A DNA stretch of 64,000 nucleotides from Chalara sp. BL73 (lineage: Eukaryota > Ascomycota > Leotiomycetes > Helotiales): positions 1-64,000 of the forward strand of contig CAKJVC010000086.1 of NCBI GenBank assembly GCA_918026815.1, read 5' to 3'. Below the pieces are notes generated by a model. It ran no database searches and was not told where the DNA came from. It was given only the letters and a program-made list of their open reading frames with translations. The translations under genes and the position numbers were made by a program. This document shows, piece after piece, positions 11,679 to 22,006 of this stretch (positions are counted from its first letter, which is position 1; every line of letters starts with the position of its first letter).

Positions 11679-12123
11679 CAACAGGGGTTGTCAGAATTCT
11701 GGACGCACCCCCAAATTTTAGCGAAAACCCACCAAAAAACAGCCTTTTTCATAGCTTATAGCTTAACAAATTTATATTATAACAGTAGCTTATACTATAT
11801 ATATGGATTTTCTTTTATTATGAAAATAAAGTCATGAAAGAATTTTTTTTCTAAGTTTACTTTTAAAAGAATTATTTTAAAATATAAATTTTACTAACAA
11901 ATTTTTGGTGTAAAATAAAGCTTTCTAAATTAAACTTTAAGAGATTTATTATTTTACATTGTAAAAAGTGCAAGTTTAAGTGCATACTTTAATTTAGCAA
12001 TGCTATTACTTTCAAAAGAAAATATTTAATAGGAAATATTTTACGATTGTACAAAGTAAGTGGTTTTTGGTGTGTTTTCGCTAAAATTTGGGGGTGCGTC
12101 CAGAATTCTGACCACCCCTGTTG
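11679..12123. mobile_element. MITE with about 60-bp terminal inverted repeats
   Basis: The ends are near-perfect inverted repeats starting CAACAGGGGT and including GTCAGAATTCTGGACGCACC and AAATTTTAGCGAAAAC. They are flanked on both sides by CGAC (11675-11678 and 12124-12127), a probable 4-bp target duplication. The 445-bp element is AT-rich inside and has no coding capacity. The superfamily is unclear. Confidence 0.8.
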
Positions 12124-12127
12124 CGAC

Positions 12128-12571
12128 ATCGAATACGCTGACTAACAATCAGATCCACTATTTCCAAGATGAGTGAGTGAAGCGAGCCCCTATTCAGAAT
12201 TAGACTTTTGCGTTTACATCGTGACACTATAACACCAGGATGTTAAAGTCAAGGGTTCTGAACATCGGGGCTTTATTTCTTTCCAATCGCTTTTTGCTCA
12301 ACGGTCCCGTAACTCACAATGATTTATTACATTAAATTCTCTTGAGGTCATCCTCTTATGCTGAGGTGCCTTTGTATGTGCACGTCATGCCAAGGCGTAG
12401 TGATGATGATGATTTCTTCAGACCAAAAGCCACGGCCAGTTGTTCATTGCGAACACTTGAAAAATATGGCTTAATCCATCACGAGGTTGCCTGTTATTTC
12501 TGCGTCAATATACATTCAATCATTAATAGTTCATAACCTGACTATTTCCAGTATCGCGGAATTCTGACAGA
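12128..12571. other. Intergenic / promoter of the DUF3292-like gene
   Basis: No gene is seen. It presumably contains the 5' region of the gene starting at 12572. Confidence 0.4.
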
Positions 12572-14504
12572 ATGACATCCACCATCAAACATATGGTAGA
12601 GCCAAGCGACGATCGAAATAAGCTCGATCGCACCCAAATCGATTCTACTGGTCAGGTACAACTACTTTCCGACCTACCAGGCTCGAAGTTACAACAGGAG
12701 AGCCATACCGAGCATCCTCCTACCAGCCCTTCTTCCAAAGGTGGCAAGCTAAAACGTCTATTCCGGAAATCAGACAAGATAACCCACCACATCACTGATG
12801 AGCCGACTGCGACAGCACCGATACTGACCGATGCCCCAGACACAATCTCGGACGCAAGATTGATCCACGACCCGCCTCAGATCGAGAAGCATAACCTCAA
12901 AGACTTTGCGCACCATCCAATCTCGACGGTAAAATCAAAGGCTAGCGGACAGGGCGGGCACGAGGTCGCGAAGAACCTCTTCGCGTCGGAGATTAGCCAT
13001 GGCGCCGACGTGCAGCTTTTAAAAGCGCACGATGAAGCTGAGCTGGGCTCCGCGAGGGGGGATGATGAGGAGAAGGAGGAGGAGGAGCGGGTTGAGATGC
13101 TGTTGCGGGAACGGCAGGATACGTTTGTGAGGTGGACAATGGATCGACATGTCACGAAGATTCGGGCCTTGTCTGTTGGGACGGTGCCGGTACGCTCGAG
13201 GAGGGATTTCAAAGTCGTGCGGTCGGATGGGAAGGCGGAGATGGATTGGGAGGGATGGGCTCGTTATGTATGCCCCTTTGCATTATCGCGAGAACTGATG
13301 TGTTTCTGGTGCTGATGAGGAATAGCTCCTTCGGTTTTATGCCGAGAAATATGGTGCTGAGCATGTCGGATATGGCTCCTCGCCTCCGAAACCCAGCAAA
13401 CAGACTTTGATGCCTAATATCGAGAGGCTCTTGATCGCATCGGCGCCGGTCCAAGTATTCGTCATATCTGTTCGTCGTGTATACCGCTGGGAGGATCAAA
13501 GTGAAACCCTGAAATATCTCAGTGTATATCTGATTCTTTGGGGATTTGATGTCGTACTTCCAGGATGCGTAAGTTGGCCCATCTGAACTACGAAACACAC
13601 TTTAATGATATAGATATAGCTGGCAGCACTGGTGTACTTCATCTTTCGTCGACGTTTCTCCCCTCCAAAAATTGAGGATCTGCGGGGGGATCTCATAAGA
13701 GTAGAGAGCATGGAGCAGACGGCGATGAATTTATCTGAGTTTATCGAGAAGAGAGGAGAGGAAGTTTGGGTTGATCCGCTTATTGAGGATGTGGGGTCTT
13801 GGTTAATGGTACAGCTTGCGGATCTAGCAAATCTGATGGAGACAGTGAGGAAGTGAGTCATCTGCATTGTTGAATTTTTGCCCTAGCCAGGTGTAATAAT
13901 TCCATTACAGCTTCTACGAATGGAGAAAGACTACCCAGACAGCGATAACACTCAGGATTCTCACAATAGGACTGTTGGCGATATCGTTCACACCAACACG
14001 CGTTCTCGTCCGCTCTTCCAGTCTTATGTTCGGCTTCGTTTTCTTCGAGCTCTTTCCCATCGGAAGCCGATACCCGGAATATCGACTCCTAGCATCACCG
14101 GTCAAATGGCTACTTTGGAACATTCCTTCTCACGGTATTCCTCCCCTTTCCCAATTTCTCAAAACCATCATTGACTCGCTCCAGCTGAATGGTCCATCAT
14201 ATCCTTACAAGCCGAAGCAAATCGGCATCAAAATCCAACCTCCGGCCCACAGAACCCGTCAAACGCACAACAGGTACCCGACATAATGGGCTTCAGAGGA
14301 CCGCCCACAACCGCAGACGGCACGCCTCTAGTCCCTCCGCCACCCACCACCAACACCCCTGGAGAAGACTACGGCTCCTACAGCTGCACATATACCTCGG
14401 TCCCGGGGAAACTAATCCTCAACTCGCAGGGCGTCCGCTTCGTCGCCTCGATCGCGCATAAAGAGTATTTCTTCCTTTCGTACCATGATATCCAGCGGCT
14501 AGAG
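12572..14504 (+). pseudogene. DUF3292/GRAM-type membrane protein, 3' end lost to a transposon
   Basis: Exons 12572-13267, 13326-13568, 13620-13852, 13911-14134 and 14185-14504 join in frame across four GT-AG introns of 50-58 nt. The N-terminus is polar and disordered. Hydrophobic segments follow (LIASAPVQVFVISVRRVY, IGLLAISFTPTRVLVRSSS, FGFVFFELFPIGSRYPEYR). A linker leads to the start of a GRAM-like domain (GKLILNSQGVRFVASIAHK). The pattern matches fungal DUF3292 proteins, inferred to be membrane-associated lipid-binding proteins. The last exon breaks at codon LEQ, where a hAT-type element begins. No continuation is found downstream, so the GRAM domain is cut in half. The reading frame is otherwise clean, so the disruption looks recent. 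Confidence 0.7.
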
Positions 14505-14787
14505 CAGTGTAATAAATTTGAGTTGAACTCTAGAGTTATACTCTCGACTCAAACTCAAACTCTAATATAAAAGCAACAACTCAAATCAAATTCAAATCAA
14601 ATTAAAATAATTTGAGTTAGTTTAAGTTGATTTGAATAGTCGGATTATATATTTTCCAGGCCGAACTATGCTTAATTAGGCATAGCTTAGCCGGAATAAT
14701 AATTCTTCCAAGAAGTTTCTGCCTTAAGCTAACACTTTCTATAATTTGTTTTTTCATTTCTAATTTTTGTATATTAGTAATAACGTA
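14505..14787 (+). mobile_element. Left end of a non-autonomous hAT-type element
   Basis: Begins CAGTGTAATAAATTTGAG, like the hAT MITE at 28556 (CAGTGTGTATAATGAG). Both share the TTGAG/CTCAA-rich subterminal repeats and the segment CTTAATTAGGCATAGCTTAG. The left flank (GGCTAGAG) is not found again, so the right end was lost or lies beyond the pogo insertion. Confidence 0.65.
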
Positions 14788-16647
14788 ACGTAGTTCACAA
14801 GCGAACCACCACCACAACCGAAACACCAAAATTTTCTTGGCATTGTACAAATTACTTTTATCAATTAATTTTCCACACTACAAAAATGGTTGGTACGTGG
14901 AAAGAATCTGATGTTATTTTAGCAGTAAATGCACTTCGAAAGAACCCACATTTGAAGCTAACTCGCGTTGCGCGGATTTACAATGTGCCTCGTACGATAC
15001 TACGCAGTCGATACTCTGGAAAATTATCACGACGTGATATTTCAGCCAATTCTCGAAAACTTACAAATCTGGAAGAGGATGTTATCGTACGATATATTCT
15101 TGACTTATATTCGTGGTCATTTCCTCCTCGAAGAAGTAGTGTTGAAGATATGGCGAATCGATTGCTCGCAGAGCGAAACGCGGGACGCGTTGGCAAGAAC
15201 TGGACAACAAACTTCGTACGACAACAACCAGAGCTTCGAACGCGTTTTAATCGAAAAATCGACTATCAGCGAGTTCAATGCGAAGATCGTAACGTGTATA
15301 ACGTGTGGTTTCGCCTTGTACAAAACACAATTGGCAAATATGGGATTCAAGAAGAAGATATATACAATTTTGACGAAACGGGATTTGTAATGGGCCAGAT
15401 TTCGTCTGAAATGGTTGTAACAAGCTCTGAACGACGTAATAAGCCTAGAACTGTACAACAAGGAAATCGAGAATGGATTACAGTAATTCAAGGAATCAGT
15501 TCGTATGGCTATACAGTTCCGCCATATATAATTGTTGCGGGCAAAAACCACCTTTCTTCGTGGTATGAAAACAGTCAATTGCCGCCCGACTGGGTTATTT
15601 CTGTTACGGCAAATGGCTGGACAACAAATGAACGAGGTTTAGATTGGATTCAGCATTTCGACAAGTATACAAAGAATCGTACGAAAGGCACACATCGTCT
15701 TCTTATTCTTGATGGGCATGAAAGTCACCATTCGACCGATTTTGAGCTTTATTGTAAAGAGCACAATATTATTACTTTTTGTATGCCTGCACACTCATCT
15801 CACAAGCTTCAGCCACTCGATGTTAGTTGTTTCCGCGCGTTAAAGCGTTCGTACGGCACTGAGATTGAAAAGTTGATGCGAGCACATATAACGCACATTT
15901 CTAAAGAAGACTTCTTTCCTGCTTTTTATACTGCTTTTCGTACGAGTATGACAGAATCTAATATTCGAGGAGGATTCCGCGGAACAGGGCTTGTGCCGTA
16001 CGATCCAGAATATGTGATTTCACAGCTTGATATTAGACTTTCTACACCAACTCCCCCAACAACTTCGTCTGGCTTGCCTTCAGTCTGGGAGCCAAAAACA
16101 CCACACAACTTGGTTGAAACGCAATCTCAAACAACTTATGTTAAAGAAAGAATCGTACGACATCAAAATAGCTCTCCAACTTCGCTTTTATCAAGTATAG
16201 ATCAGTTTGCTAAAGGAGCAACCCGTGCAATCCATGAGCTTGTTTTGCTACGCGAAGAAAACGCAGCACTTCGCAAAGCAAATAATGAACTTAGTCGACG
16301 TCGTCGTACGAAAAAACGTCGAATTCAAGAAGGAGGATCACTTAGTTTACAAGATGCGCAAGATCTTGAAGCTCAAAGTGATATTAATACGCAATTACAA
16401 GCTGATTTGGTTCAAAGTAGTGGTCGTACAAAGTCTTCCGCACCTCAACAACGACGTTGTAGATTGTGCGGAAAGTTTGGTCATAACGTACGAACATGTC
16501 AAAATAGAGTATTAGAACTTGAAGAATCAGATACTGAACAATTGTAATTAATAAATCGTTCCATTAATAAAATATTTAAGTAATTTGTACAATGCCAAGA
16601 AAATTTTGGTGTTTCGGTTGTGGTGGTGGTTCGCTTGTGAACTACGT
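14788..16647 (+). mobile_element. Complete pogo/Fot-type transposon
   Basis: Perfect-looking terminal inverted repeats of about 65 bp (left starts ACGTAGTTCACAAGCGAACC; right ends CGCTTGTGAACTACGT) are flanked by TA at 14786-14787 and 16648-16649, the usual Tc1/mariner target. It encloses one intact transposase ORF. It inserted into the hAT fragment that had already broken the DUF3292-like gene. Confidence 0.93.
14886..16547 (+). CDS. pogo-type transposase, intact
   Basis: A 553-residue uninterrupted frame. Residues 1-55 form a psq-type helix-turn-helix. Residues 60-135 form a CENP-B-like second DNA-binding domain (WSFPPRRSSVEDMANRLLAE). The DDE_1 catalytic core has Asp163 (NFDETGF), Asp276 (LILDGHESHHS) and Asp312 (LQPLDVSCF), the DDD triad typical of pogo. 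A coiled coil (455-480) and a CCHC knuckle (525-538, CRLCGKFGHNVRTC) follow. It would cut and paste the element at TA sites. Intact motifs, matched ends and close relatives nearby suggest recent activity. Confidence 0.93.
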   Translation: MVGTWKESDVILAVNALRKNPHLKLTRVARIYNVPRTILRSRYSGKLSRRDISANSRKLTNLEEDVIVRYILDLYSWSFPPRRSSVEDMANRLLAERNAGRVGKNWTTNFVRQQPELRTRFNRKIDYQRVQCEDRNVYNVWFRLVQNTIGKYGIQEEDIYNFDETGFVMGQISSEMVVTSSERRNKPRTVQQGNREWITVIQGISSYGYTVPPYIIVAGKNHLSSWYENSQLPPDWVISVTANGWTTNERGLDWIQHFDKYTKNRTKGTHRLLILDGHESHHSTDFELYCKEHNIITFCMPAHSSHKLQPLDVSCFRALKRSYGTEIEKLMRAHITHISKEDFFPAFYTAFRTSMTESNIRGGFRGTGLVPYDPEYVISQLDIRLSTPTPPTTSSGLPSVWEPKTPHNLVETQSQTTYVKERIVRHQNSSPTSLLSSIDQFAKGATRAIHELVLLREENAALRKANNELSRRRRTKKRRIQEGGSLSLQDAQDLEAQSDINTQLQADLVQSSGRTKSSAPQQRRCRLCGKFGHNVRTCQNRVLELEESDTEQL

Positions 16648-16649
16648 TA

Positions 16650-17270
16650 CACGAAACAAATTTGTTAATGGTTTAGCATCAACCGTCTAAAGCCACTGTG
16701 AGGTGACGGCAGACTCATCTCACGGGTCGCCGGGCAGACTAGTGATTTCACTTAGTATGCTCGTTGGCGTCAGGTGTAAGATGTGTCTTGATTGTTCTAA
16801 GCTATGATGATGATGATGATGATTCCTATTTAACGCCTTGGCGTAGAATGTCCTAAGTCAAACTACTTGGCCTCCAAAATTGAAGATAGGGCGCTAAGGG
16901 CCTAATGCCCCTAGATTGAGGTTCTAGTTACAAGTATGGACCTTTGTACTTTGCCAGAGTACGTCCAAGAAGATCGATGCTAGCGTTGTTCCCTAACTGC
17001 TAAGCATAAGTAAGTTCGAGAGCGTGTGCATTCGCTGTGCTAAGCACAAACTAAGGGAAAACCCCGCAGGGAAAACCTCAGAAACACGGTCGGATTGTTC
17101 TAAGCTACGTGTCGCGAAGAGGTTGTAGGTCCCGAGGGGACCCACAACTCTTCACGTGACTAGTTACATGCGTTCCCACACAGTACATGTCAAGCCCGAC
17201 TCACAGACTGTGCAGCCTATGAAGCCACTTCCGCCACACCGTCAATAGAGTACAGTTGCGCAACCAGTTG
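16650..17270. other. Intergenic with short repeats, no gene
   Basis: Contains a (TGA)n microsatellite near 16806-16822, the repeated motif GATTGTTCTAAGCTA (about 16790 and 17093) and the hairpin listed at 17116-17153. No coding content is recognised, and the missing 3' part of the DUF3292-like gene is not here. Confidence 0.45.
17116..17153. repeat. 38-bp hairpin
   Basis: Near-perfect inverted repeat (GAAGAGGTTGTAGGTCCC against GGGACCCACAACTCTTC) with a 3-4 base loop, about 120 bp beyond the GH62 stop. It could act near the 3' end of that transcript or be a transposon remnant; undecided. Confidence 0.5.
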
Positions 17271-18284
17271 CTAAGGGAGGCTACCAGCATCGCTTCTGAC
17301 AGGATTCTGTAGCGTCAGGATGCCAGGCCTATATGGTAACAGGTTATAGTTGCCGCCAGAGCTAGGGTTGCGTCCCTGGTAAAGTAGCTGCAGGTTGCAA
17401 GGGTCTATGGTCATAGTTTGATCGGGATCAGGACGAACAAGATCACCATGGCTAATATCGTTAGTCCATGTTGCACCACTGTTGGCCTTGCCGGCGAAAG
17501 GCTTGCTTTCAGTAGCAGCCTGTGGAGTCCATGATCCGCTTAAACTGCTAGCTGTGAAAGAACGGAAATAACGACCTTGCGCTCCCATAGCTTCGACAAT
17601 CATGAGGTATTTAGAATTTCCAGTAGCTCCTTTGACCGTGTAGACCTGGACTGCTTCGAACAAGTTGGCTTGCGTATCGCTCATAATTGTTTGGTAAGAG
17701 CTGCCAAAATTGCCAGGAAAGTTTCCAATAGGCATGCTAGCTCGGTAGATCTTGCCATTATCACCGGCGAAAAAAAGATACATGGTTGTATCGTCGCCGA
17801 TTAAAGTCTGGTCAATAGGACCTGTGCCAGAGCCGGATATGCTTCCGCTAAACAGTGGCTGTGCGGATGACCACCCGTTTGCGTTGGTAGGATCAGTCGA
17901 AGTTTTGTACGAGAATGCAGTTGCACCCCATTGATATGCAAGCACCCAAATGCTCTTTGGCTTAAAATAAAAGATGGTGGGCGCCACGGTGCCTTGATTC
18001 ATAGAGTTCTGGCTAGAGGAACCCATTTGAGACCAATCAGAGAAGAGACCGAAATTCATTGAGCCATAGTTTCCATTGATGTTATTGGAAGCGTACACAA
18101 GATGTTTGCCCTGATACATAGTGCTAGTAAAGTCCTTGAGTGACGCCCATCCTGACTTTGGCTCAGCCAGTACACCAGTTGATGTCCAGCGGTATGAGGA
18201 CGGAAGACTGCATGACTGTGCTACCACGATCGTGGCCGGCGCGAGCAGTGCGAGAATGCTATGGTTGATGTCTGCAAACCTCAT
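17271..18284 (-). CDS. GH62 alpha-L-arabinofuranosidase
   Basis: Intronless frame; ATG 18284 is preferred over the upstream ATG 18350 because it places a normal secretion signal first ([20 protein letters not shown], cleavage near VAQ). The 337-residue product matches GH62 throughout: [38 protein letters not shown] (with the catalytic-base Asp of LKDFT), [18 protein letters not shown], and [10 protein letters not shown] (proton-donor Glu). These enzymes form a five-bladed propeller that removes arabinose from arabinoxylan. There is no CBM. It is the first member of the hemicellulase cluster and points toward the transposon-filled region. It looks functional. Confidence 0.93.
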   Translation of the reverse strand: MRFADINHSILALLAPATIVVAQSCSLPSSYRWTSTGVLAEPKSGWASLKDFTSTMYQGKHLVYASNNINGNYGSMNFGLFSDWSQMGSSSQNSMNQGTVAPTIFYFKPKSIWVLAYQWGATAFSYKTSTDPTNANGWSSAQPLFSGSISGSGTGPIDQTLIGDDTTMYLFFAGDNGKIYRASMPIGNFPGNFGSSYQTIMSDTQANLFEAVQVYTVKGATGNSKYLMIVEAMGAQGRYFRSFTASSLSGSWTPQAATESKPFAGKANSGATWTNDISHGDLVRPDPDQTMTIDPCNLQLLYQGRNPSSGGNYNLLPYRPGILTLQNPVRSDAGSLP

Positions 18285-18370
18285 AGTGAGAACGGTTTTA
18301 GCCTTAGAAGCTGTCAGGTGGATCCAGAGAAAGGCGGTGGGGAGTGACATGCTCAGCTAAGAAATGTTGG

Positions 18371-18380
18371 ATATATATAA
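18371..18380 (-). promoter_or_regulatory. TATA-like box of the GH62 gene
   Basis: TTATATATAT on the minus strand, about 90 bp upstream of the chosen ATG at 18284. Position fits a core promoter. Not otherwise supported. Confidence 0.4.
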
Positions 18381-19291
18381 TTCTCGAGCATGACTCCCGG
18401 CAAACTTGAACTAGAGGCAACCCTCCGATTTACCATATGTTTTAATCTCCGGTCGAAAAGCCTCGAGTTCATCCTGAATGTTCTTAGTTAATGATAGTTC
18501 GCGATACGTGGAGAATTCAGAATTCAGGTTTTTGCCAGAAATCTATAAAAAAAAAAGATAAAACAAATCCCACTTCGGCCCGAACTTTCAGGGTAACCTT
18601 AATGTACGTAAGGAGGAGCTGGATCCACTCGTTCCGGGGTACATGAGCGAGAAAAGAGACGATTTGGAGCGGCAGTAAGCATCATGAGAATTATGCACAC
18701 TAGTACGATGGAGATGGACCCTAGCCAAGGGGTGGGCAAGCGCGCCACTAGGAAGACCCAGCGAGGACCCAGTGTGCCAATTTTCGGAACCAACCTCGGC
18801 AGTTAGATAGAGCCAATTAAATTACGCATAGTCCGAGATCTACAATTGAGGTCAGGTGGGTTTACTCCATCGTTCTCTGTGTTGCTACGACCCCTGGGGT
18901 GAATACAAAGGCGACTAGCCCAGATCCACTAAGGAAGTGCCATTGTTGGGGAATACGAGCTCATGATCAAAAGAGAGAAGGAACACTGGTGCATTTTTAT
19001 TTATTTTAATTAATTTTTTTAGGGTATTTCAATTCACAACATGTTTTTCGCACCTATCATCCTTTTATTCATCCATATCTAGTAGATCCTTTTCATTTAC
19101 ATTCGACACGGCTTAACGTGTATGCCACAAGAGGTCATGTCATCCGGTGAAGACTCGACGTCAGTTCGTGAACAAATACGTGTGCTCACTCCATGTACTT
19201 TCTCACTGTAGCGAATTTTCTCTGAAACATCTTTGTTCTCGAACCCAAGTTAGTCCTTCCTCTGCGCTCACTCGAAGGCTCATTTGCCACT
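18381..19291. other. Divergent intergenic region between GH62 and GH10
   Basis: Shared upstream region. GGCTAG occurs on the minus strand at 18915-18920 and GGCTTAA on the plus strand at 19110-19116; both fit published consensus sites of xylanase regulators (XlnR/Xyr1 type). Such short motifs are expected by chance, so this is only a lead. The short frame at 18599-18793 is not supported. Confidence 0.3.
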
Positions 19292-20419
19292 ATGCTTCTG
19301 TACAACTTCGTATCAATACTTGCCACATTACTTTCAGTGGTCAATGGAAGTCCGTTCCCCGTAACAAAATCAAACGCACTCGATGAGAGACAGTCAGCTA
19401 CGCTAAATTCTAAATTCGTCACACATGGAAAGAAGTATTTCGGAACGATTGGCGATGCAGGCACCTTATCAAATGCACAGAATGCTAACATCATCAAATC
19501 GCAATTTGGTGCATTGACGGCCGAGAATAGCTTCAAATGGGACGCTACAGAGCGTAAGTGCCCTGGTTGCTAACTTATAAAGAATGGCTTATTCTAACTT
19601 TTCATAGCATCAAGAGGACAGTTCACTTTTGGGGGCGCTGATACTCTTGCAAACTTTGCGACGTCTAATGGGAAACTTATCCGAGGTCACACTCTCCGTA
19701 AGTACATCTCCGTATTTTGAAACGTGCAACTGAGTATGGCTGACTGTTACTCAATAGTGTGGCACTCTCAACTTCCAGGGTGGGTGAGCGCTATCAACGA
19801 TAGGACAACGCTTACTTCCGTCATCCAAAATCATGTCACCACACTGGTTAATCGCTACAAGGGTAAAATCTATGCTTGGGACGTTGTGAACGAGATCTTC
19901 AACGAGGATGGGTCATTACGGGATTCGGTCTTCTCGCGGGTCTTAGGGGAGGATTTCGTCAGTATTGCTTTCAGAGCCGCACGTGCCGCTGACCCCAATG
20001 CCAAGCTTTATATCAACGAGTACAATCTCGACGTCGCTTCATATGCGAAGCTGACCACAGGCATGGTTGCACATGTCAACAAATGGATCGCTGCAGGTAT
20101 CCCCATCGATGGGATTGGTAGTCAGGGTCATTTGTCAGCTTCTGGGTTTGGAGCTGCGTCTGGTGTGCCTGCGGCGCTCAAGGCCCTAGCTGCGTCCTCG
20201 GCCAAGGAAGTCGCGCTGACCGAACTAGACATCAAGAATGCTGCCGCCGCAGACTATGTGACTGTTGTTAAGGCGTGTCTCGATGTTCCGAAGTGCGTCG
20301 GTATCACGGTATGGGGCGTCAGTGATAAGGATAGCTGGAGAAGGGGGGATAACCCGTTACTATATGATGCAAACTATCAACCTAAGGCCGCCTACACGGC
20401 TGTCATGGGCTCGCTATAA
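19292..20419 (+). CDS. GH10 endo-beta-1,4-xylanase
   Basis: Exons 19292-19553, 19608-19697 and 19758-20419; introns of 54 and 60 nt have GTAAGT donors and TAG acceptors and restore frame exactly, giving 337 residues. The signal peptide is [21 protein letters not shown]10 landmarks: [32 protein letters not shown], acid/base Glu in [29 protein letters not shown], nucleophile Glu in [10 protein letters not shown], and [12 protein letters not shown]. It is a single catalytic domain without CBM. It cleaves xylan backbones outside the cell and would supply substrates for the neighbouring GH62 and GH3 enzymes. It looks intact. Confidence 0.95.
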
Positions 20420-20927
20420 TTAGGAATTCGCGTGTGCAGTAGCGCTGTTTGGTGAAGCCGGTGCTAATTACTTGTGCAAACTCAGAAAACTTAGGGAATG
20501 TTATGGAATTTATATCTTCTATTCACAGTCCTTATTAGCCTTTCGAAGAATACTGCTGCATGTATGGTGACCATTATGAGGCTGAGCACAGGGGATCCCC
20601 ATTATGAAGACAGGGTTACCATGGTCACTCTAACGTCACCCACTGTATCCCTGCCAACTAGAGTTCGGCGGACCACGAGAAGAAATGGTGCAAGAACAAA
20701 AACGGTTTTCTATGGGTGGCGTAAAATTGGTGATTTTAGTGCTTATAGTTGGTTATGTATCCAGGCAAATACCCGACAACCTGGTCAAGAACTGAAATAA
20801 TTTTGTGTATATCTCTTTGCAGTTGTTTTGAGTAAATAAATACAAGGCAACAGAGCTTTCCACCACGATATAAAACTGCAACCCTGTCATTCGGACTTTC
20901 TCAACCTCAGACGGTTTCCTATCTTCA
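20420..20927. other. Convergent intergenic region, GH10 / CE1
   Basis: Both genes end here. No gene, repeat or RNA is recognised. Confidence 0.45.
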
Positions 20928-22006
20928 CTAGTTAAACTGGGAAAAGAAGTTCCACATTTCCCCCGGCGTGTACGACCTTGCACCACTGTCATTTCCCCCG
21001 TCAACAGGGGCAGGAGCATGGCCACCATCAAACGCAATCCAGGTAGCTGGATACCCAGCCTTACACCCCGTGTACTCAGTTTTGACATGCGTTTTGCTCC
21101 CAGCAGCCGGCTCTTTAGGCGTAATCTTATTACACCCATTGTTCGCCACGAATCGATCACGCATTCCCCGCCCTTGTGCGATATTTAAAGTCCCGTCACT
21201 GACTCCGTGGATCCCCATATATGCAATTGGATCATTCCCACCGCTACACCCGCTCAGCTGGCCACCCGAAATAATAGCTACGGCGCGGAAATCTTTGGCG
21301 CGCGCGCACGCAATGGAAAAGCTCATGGCGCCACCATAGGAAAAGCCGAGGGCGAAGCGCTGGCCCTGATTCACGCACAGCTCGCTCTCGATGGACTGCC
21401 GCATCGCGTCTACGAATGCGATGTCCTCCCCATTGGAGTTGGCCCAGCCATTCCCGAGCCCCTGTGGCGCAACCAAGATTGCGGCGTCATTCGCCATGCG
21501 CTGCTGCCCGTAGTAGGCCCACAAGGCGCCGTCGCTGCCGCCACTTGCAACGTCGTTCATCGTGCCGCCAACCCAGTGGTATGCGAAGATGAGCTTGTAG
21601 GGCTTGTTCCTGTCATACCCGTTTGGCACACGGATGGTGTATTGCCTGGTTTTGCCGTTGACGATGATGGATTTAACTCCAGATGTCAAGGTTGGGTTCT
21701 TGCCGCAGCCAGCTGAATTGGCCCGGATCTCGAGCTTAGTGGAGGGGGTGGTTTCTCCTGAGGGGTTGCAGGCTCCGGGACGGCATTCTGAATATCTGCT
21801 GTTCAATGGTTGACAGCATGCACCGACTACGCATTCAGTTGAACCAGCCCAGCCGATGCCCCAGCCTTTGTGCGAATTAAGTTAGTTCTTAGGATGGGAA
21901 GATTGGAGTTGAGGGCAATTTTACATTGGCTGCCTAAAGCTTGATAGCCTAGTACCATTGTTGAGCTATAGAGAAAGGCTCCAAAGAGGGGGATTGAAGA
22001 AACCAT
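20928..22006 (-). CDS. CBM1 plus CE1 feruloyl-esterase-like secreted enzyme
   Basis: Exon 1 is 22006-21925 and exon 2 is 21865-20928, joined by a 59-nt intron (GTAAAA...AAAG); the product is 339 residues. A signal peptide (MVSSIPLFGAFLYSSTMVLG) is followed by a fungal cellulose-binding module split by the intron (SQCWGIGWAGSTECVVGACC, NSRYSECRPG) and a Thr/Ser linker. The alpha/beta-hydrolase of the CE1/LpqC type has nucleophile Ser in GFSYGGAM, an Asp in HGVSDGTLN and a His in FDGGHAP. Relatives release ferulate from arabinoxylan; acetyl esterase activity is an alternative. The CBM1 would anchor it to cellulose. It looks intact. Confidence 0.88.

Noticed and set aside
18599..18793. 64-codon minus-strand frame with a hydrophobic stretch
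   Set aside because: Lies in a promoter region, no homology recognised, and short hydrophobic frames are common by chance.
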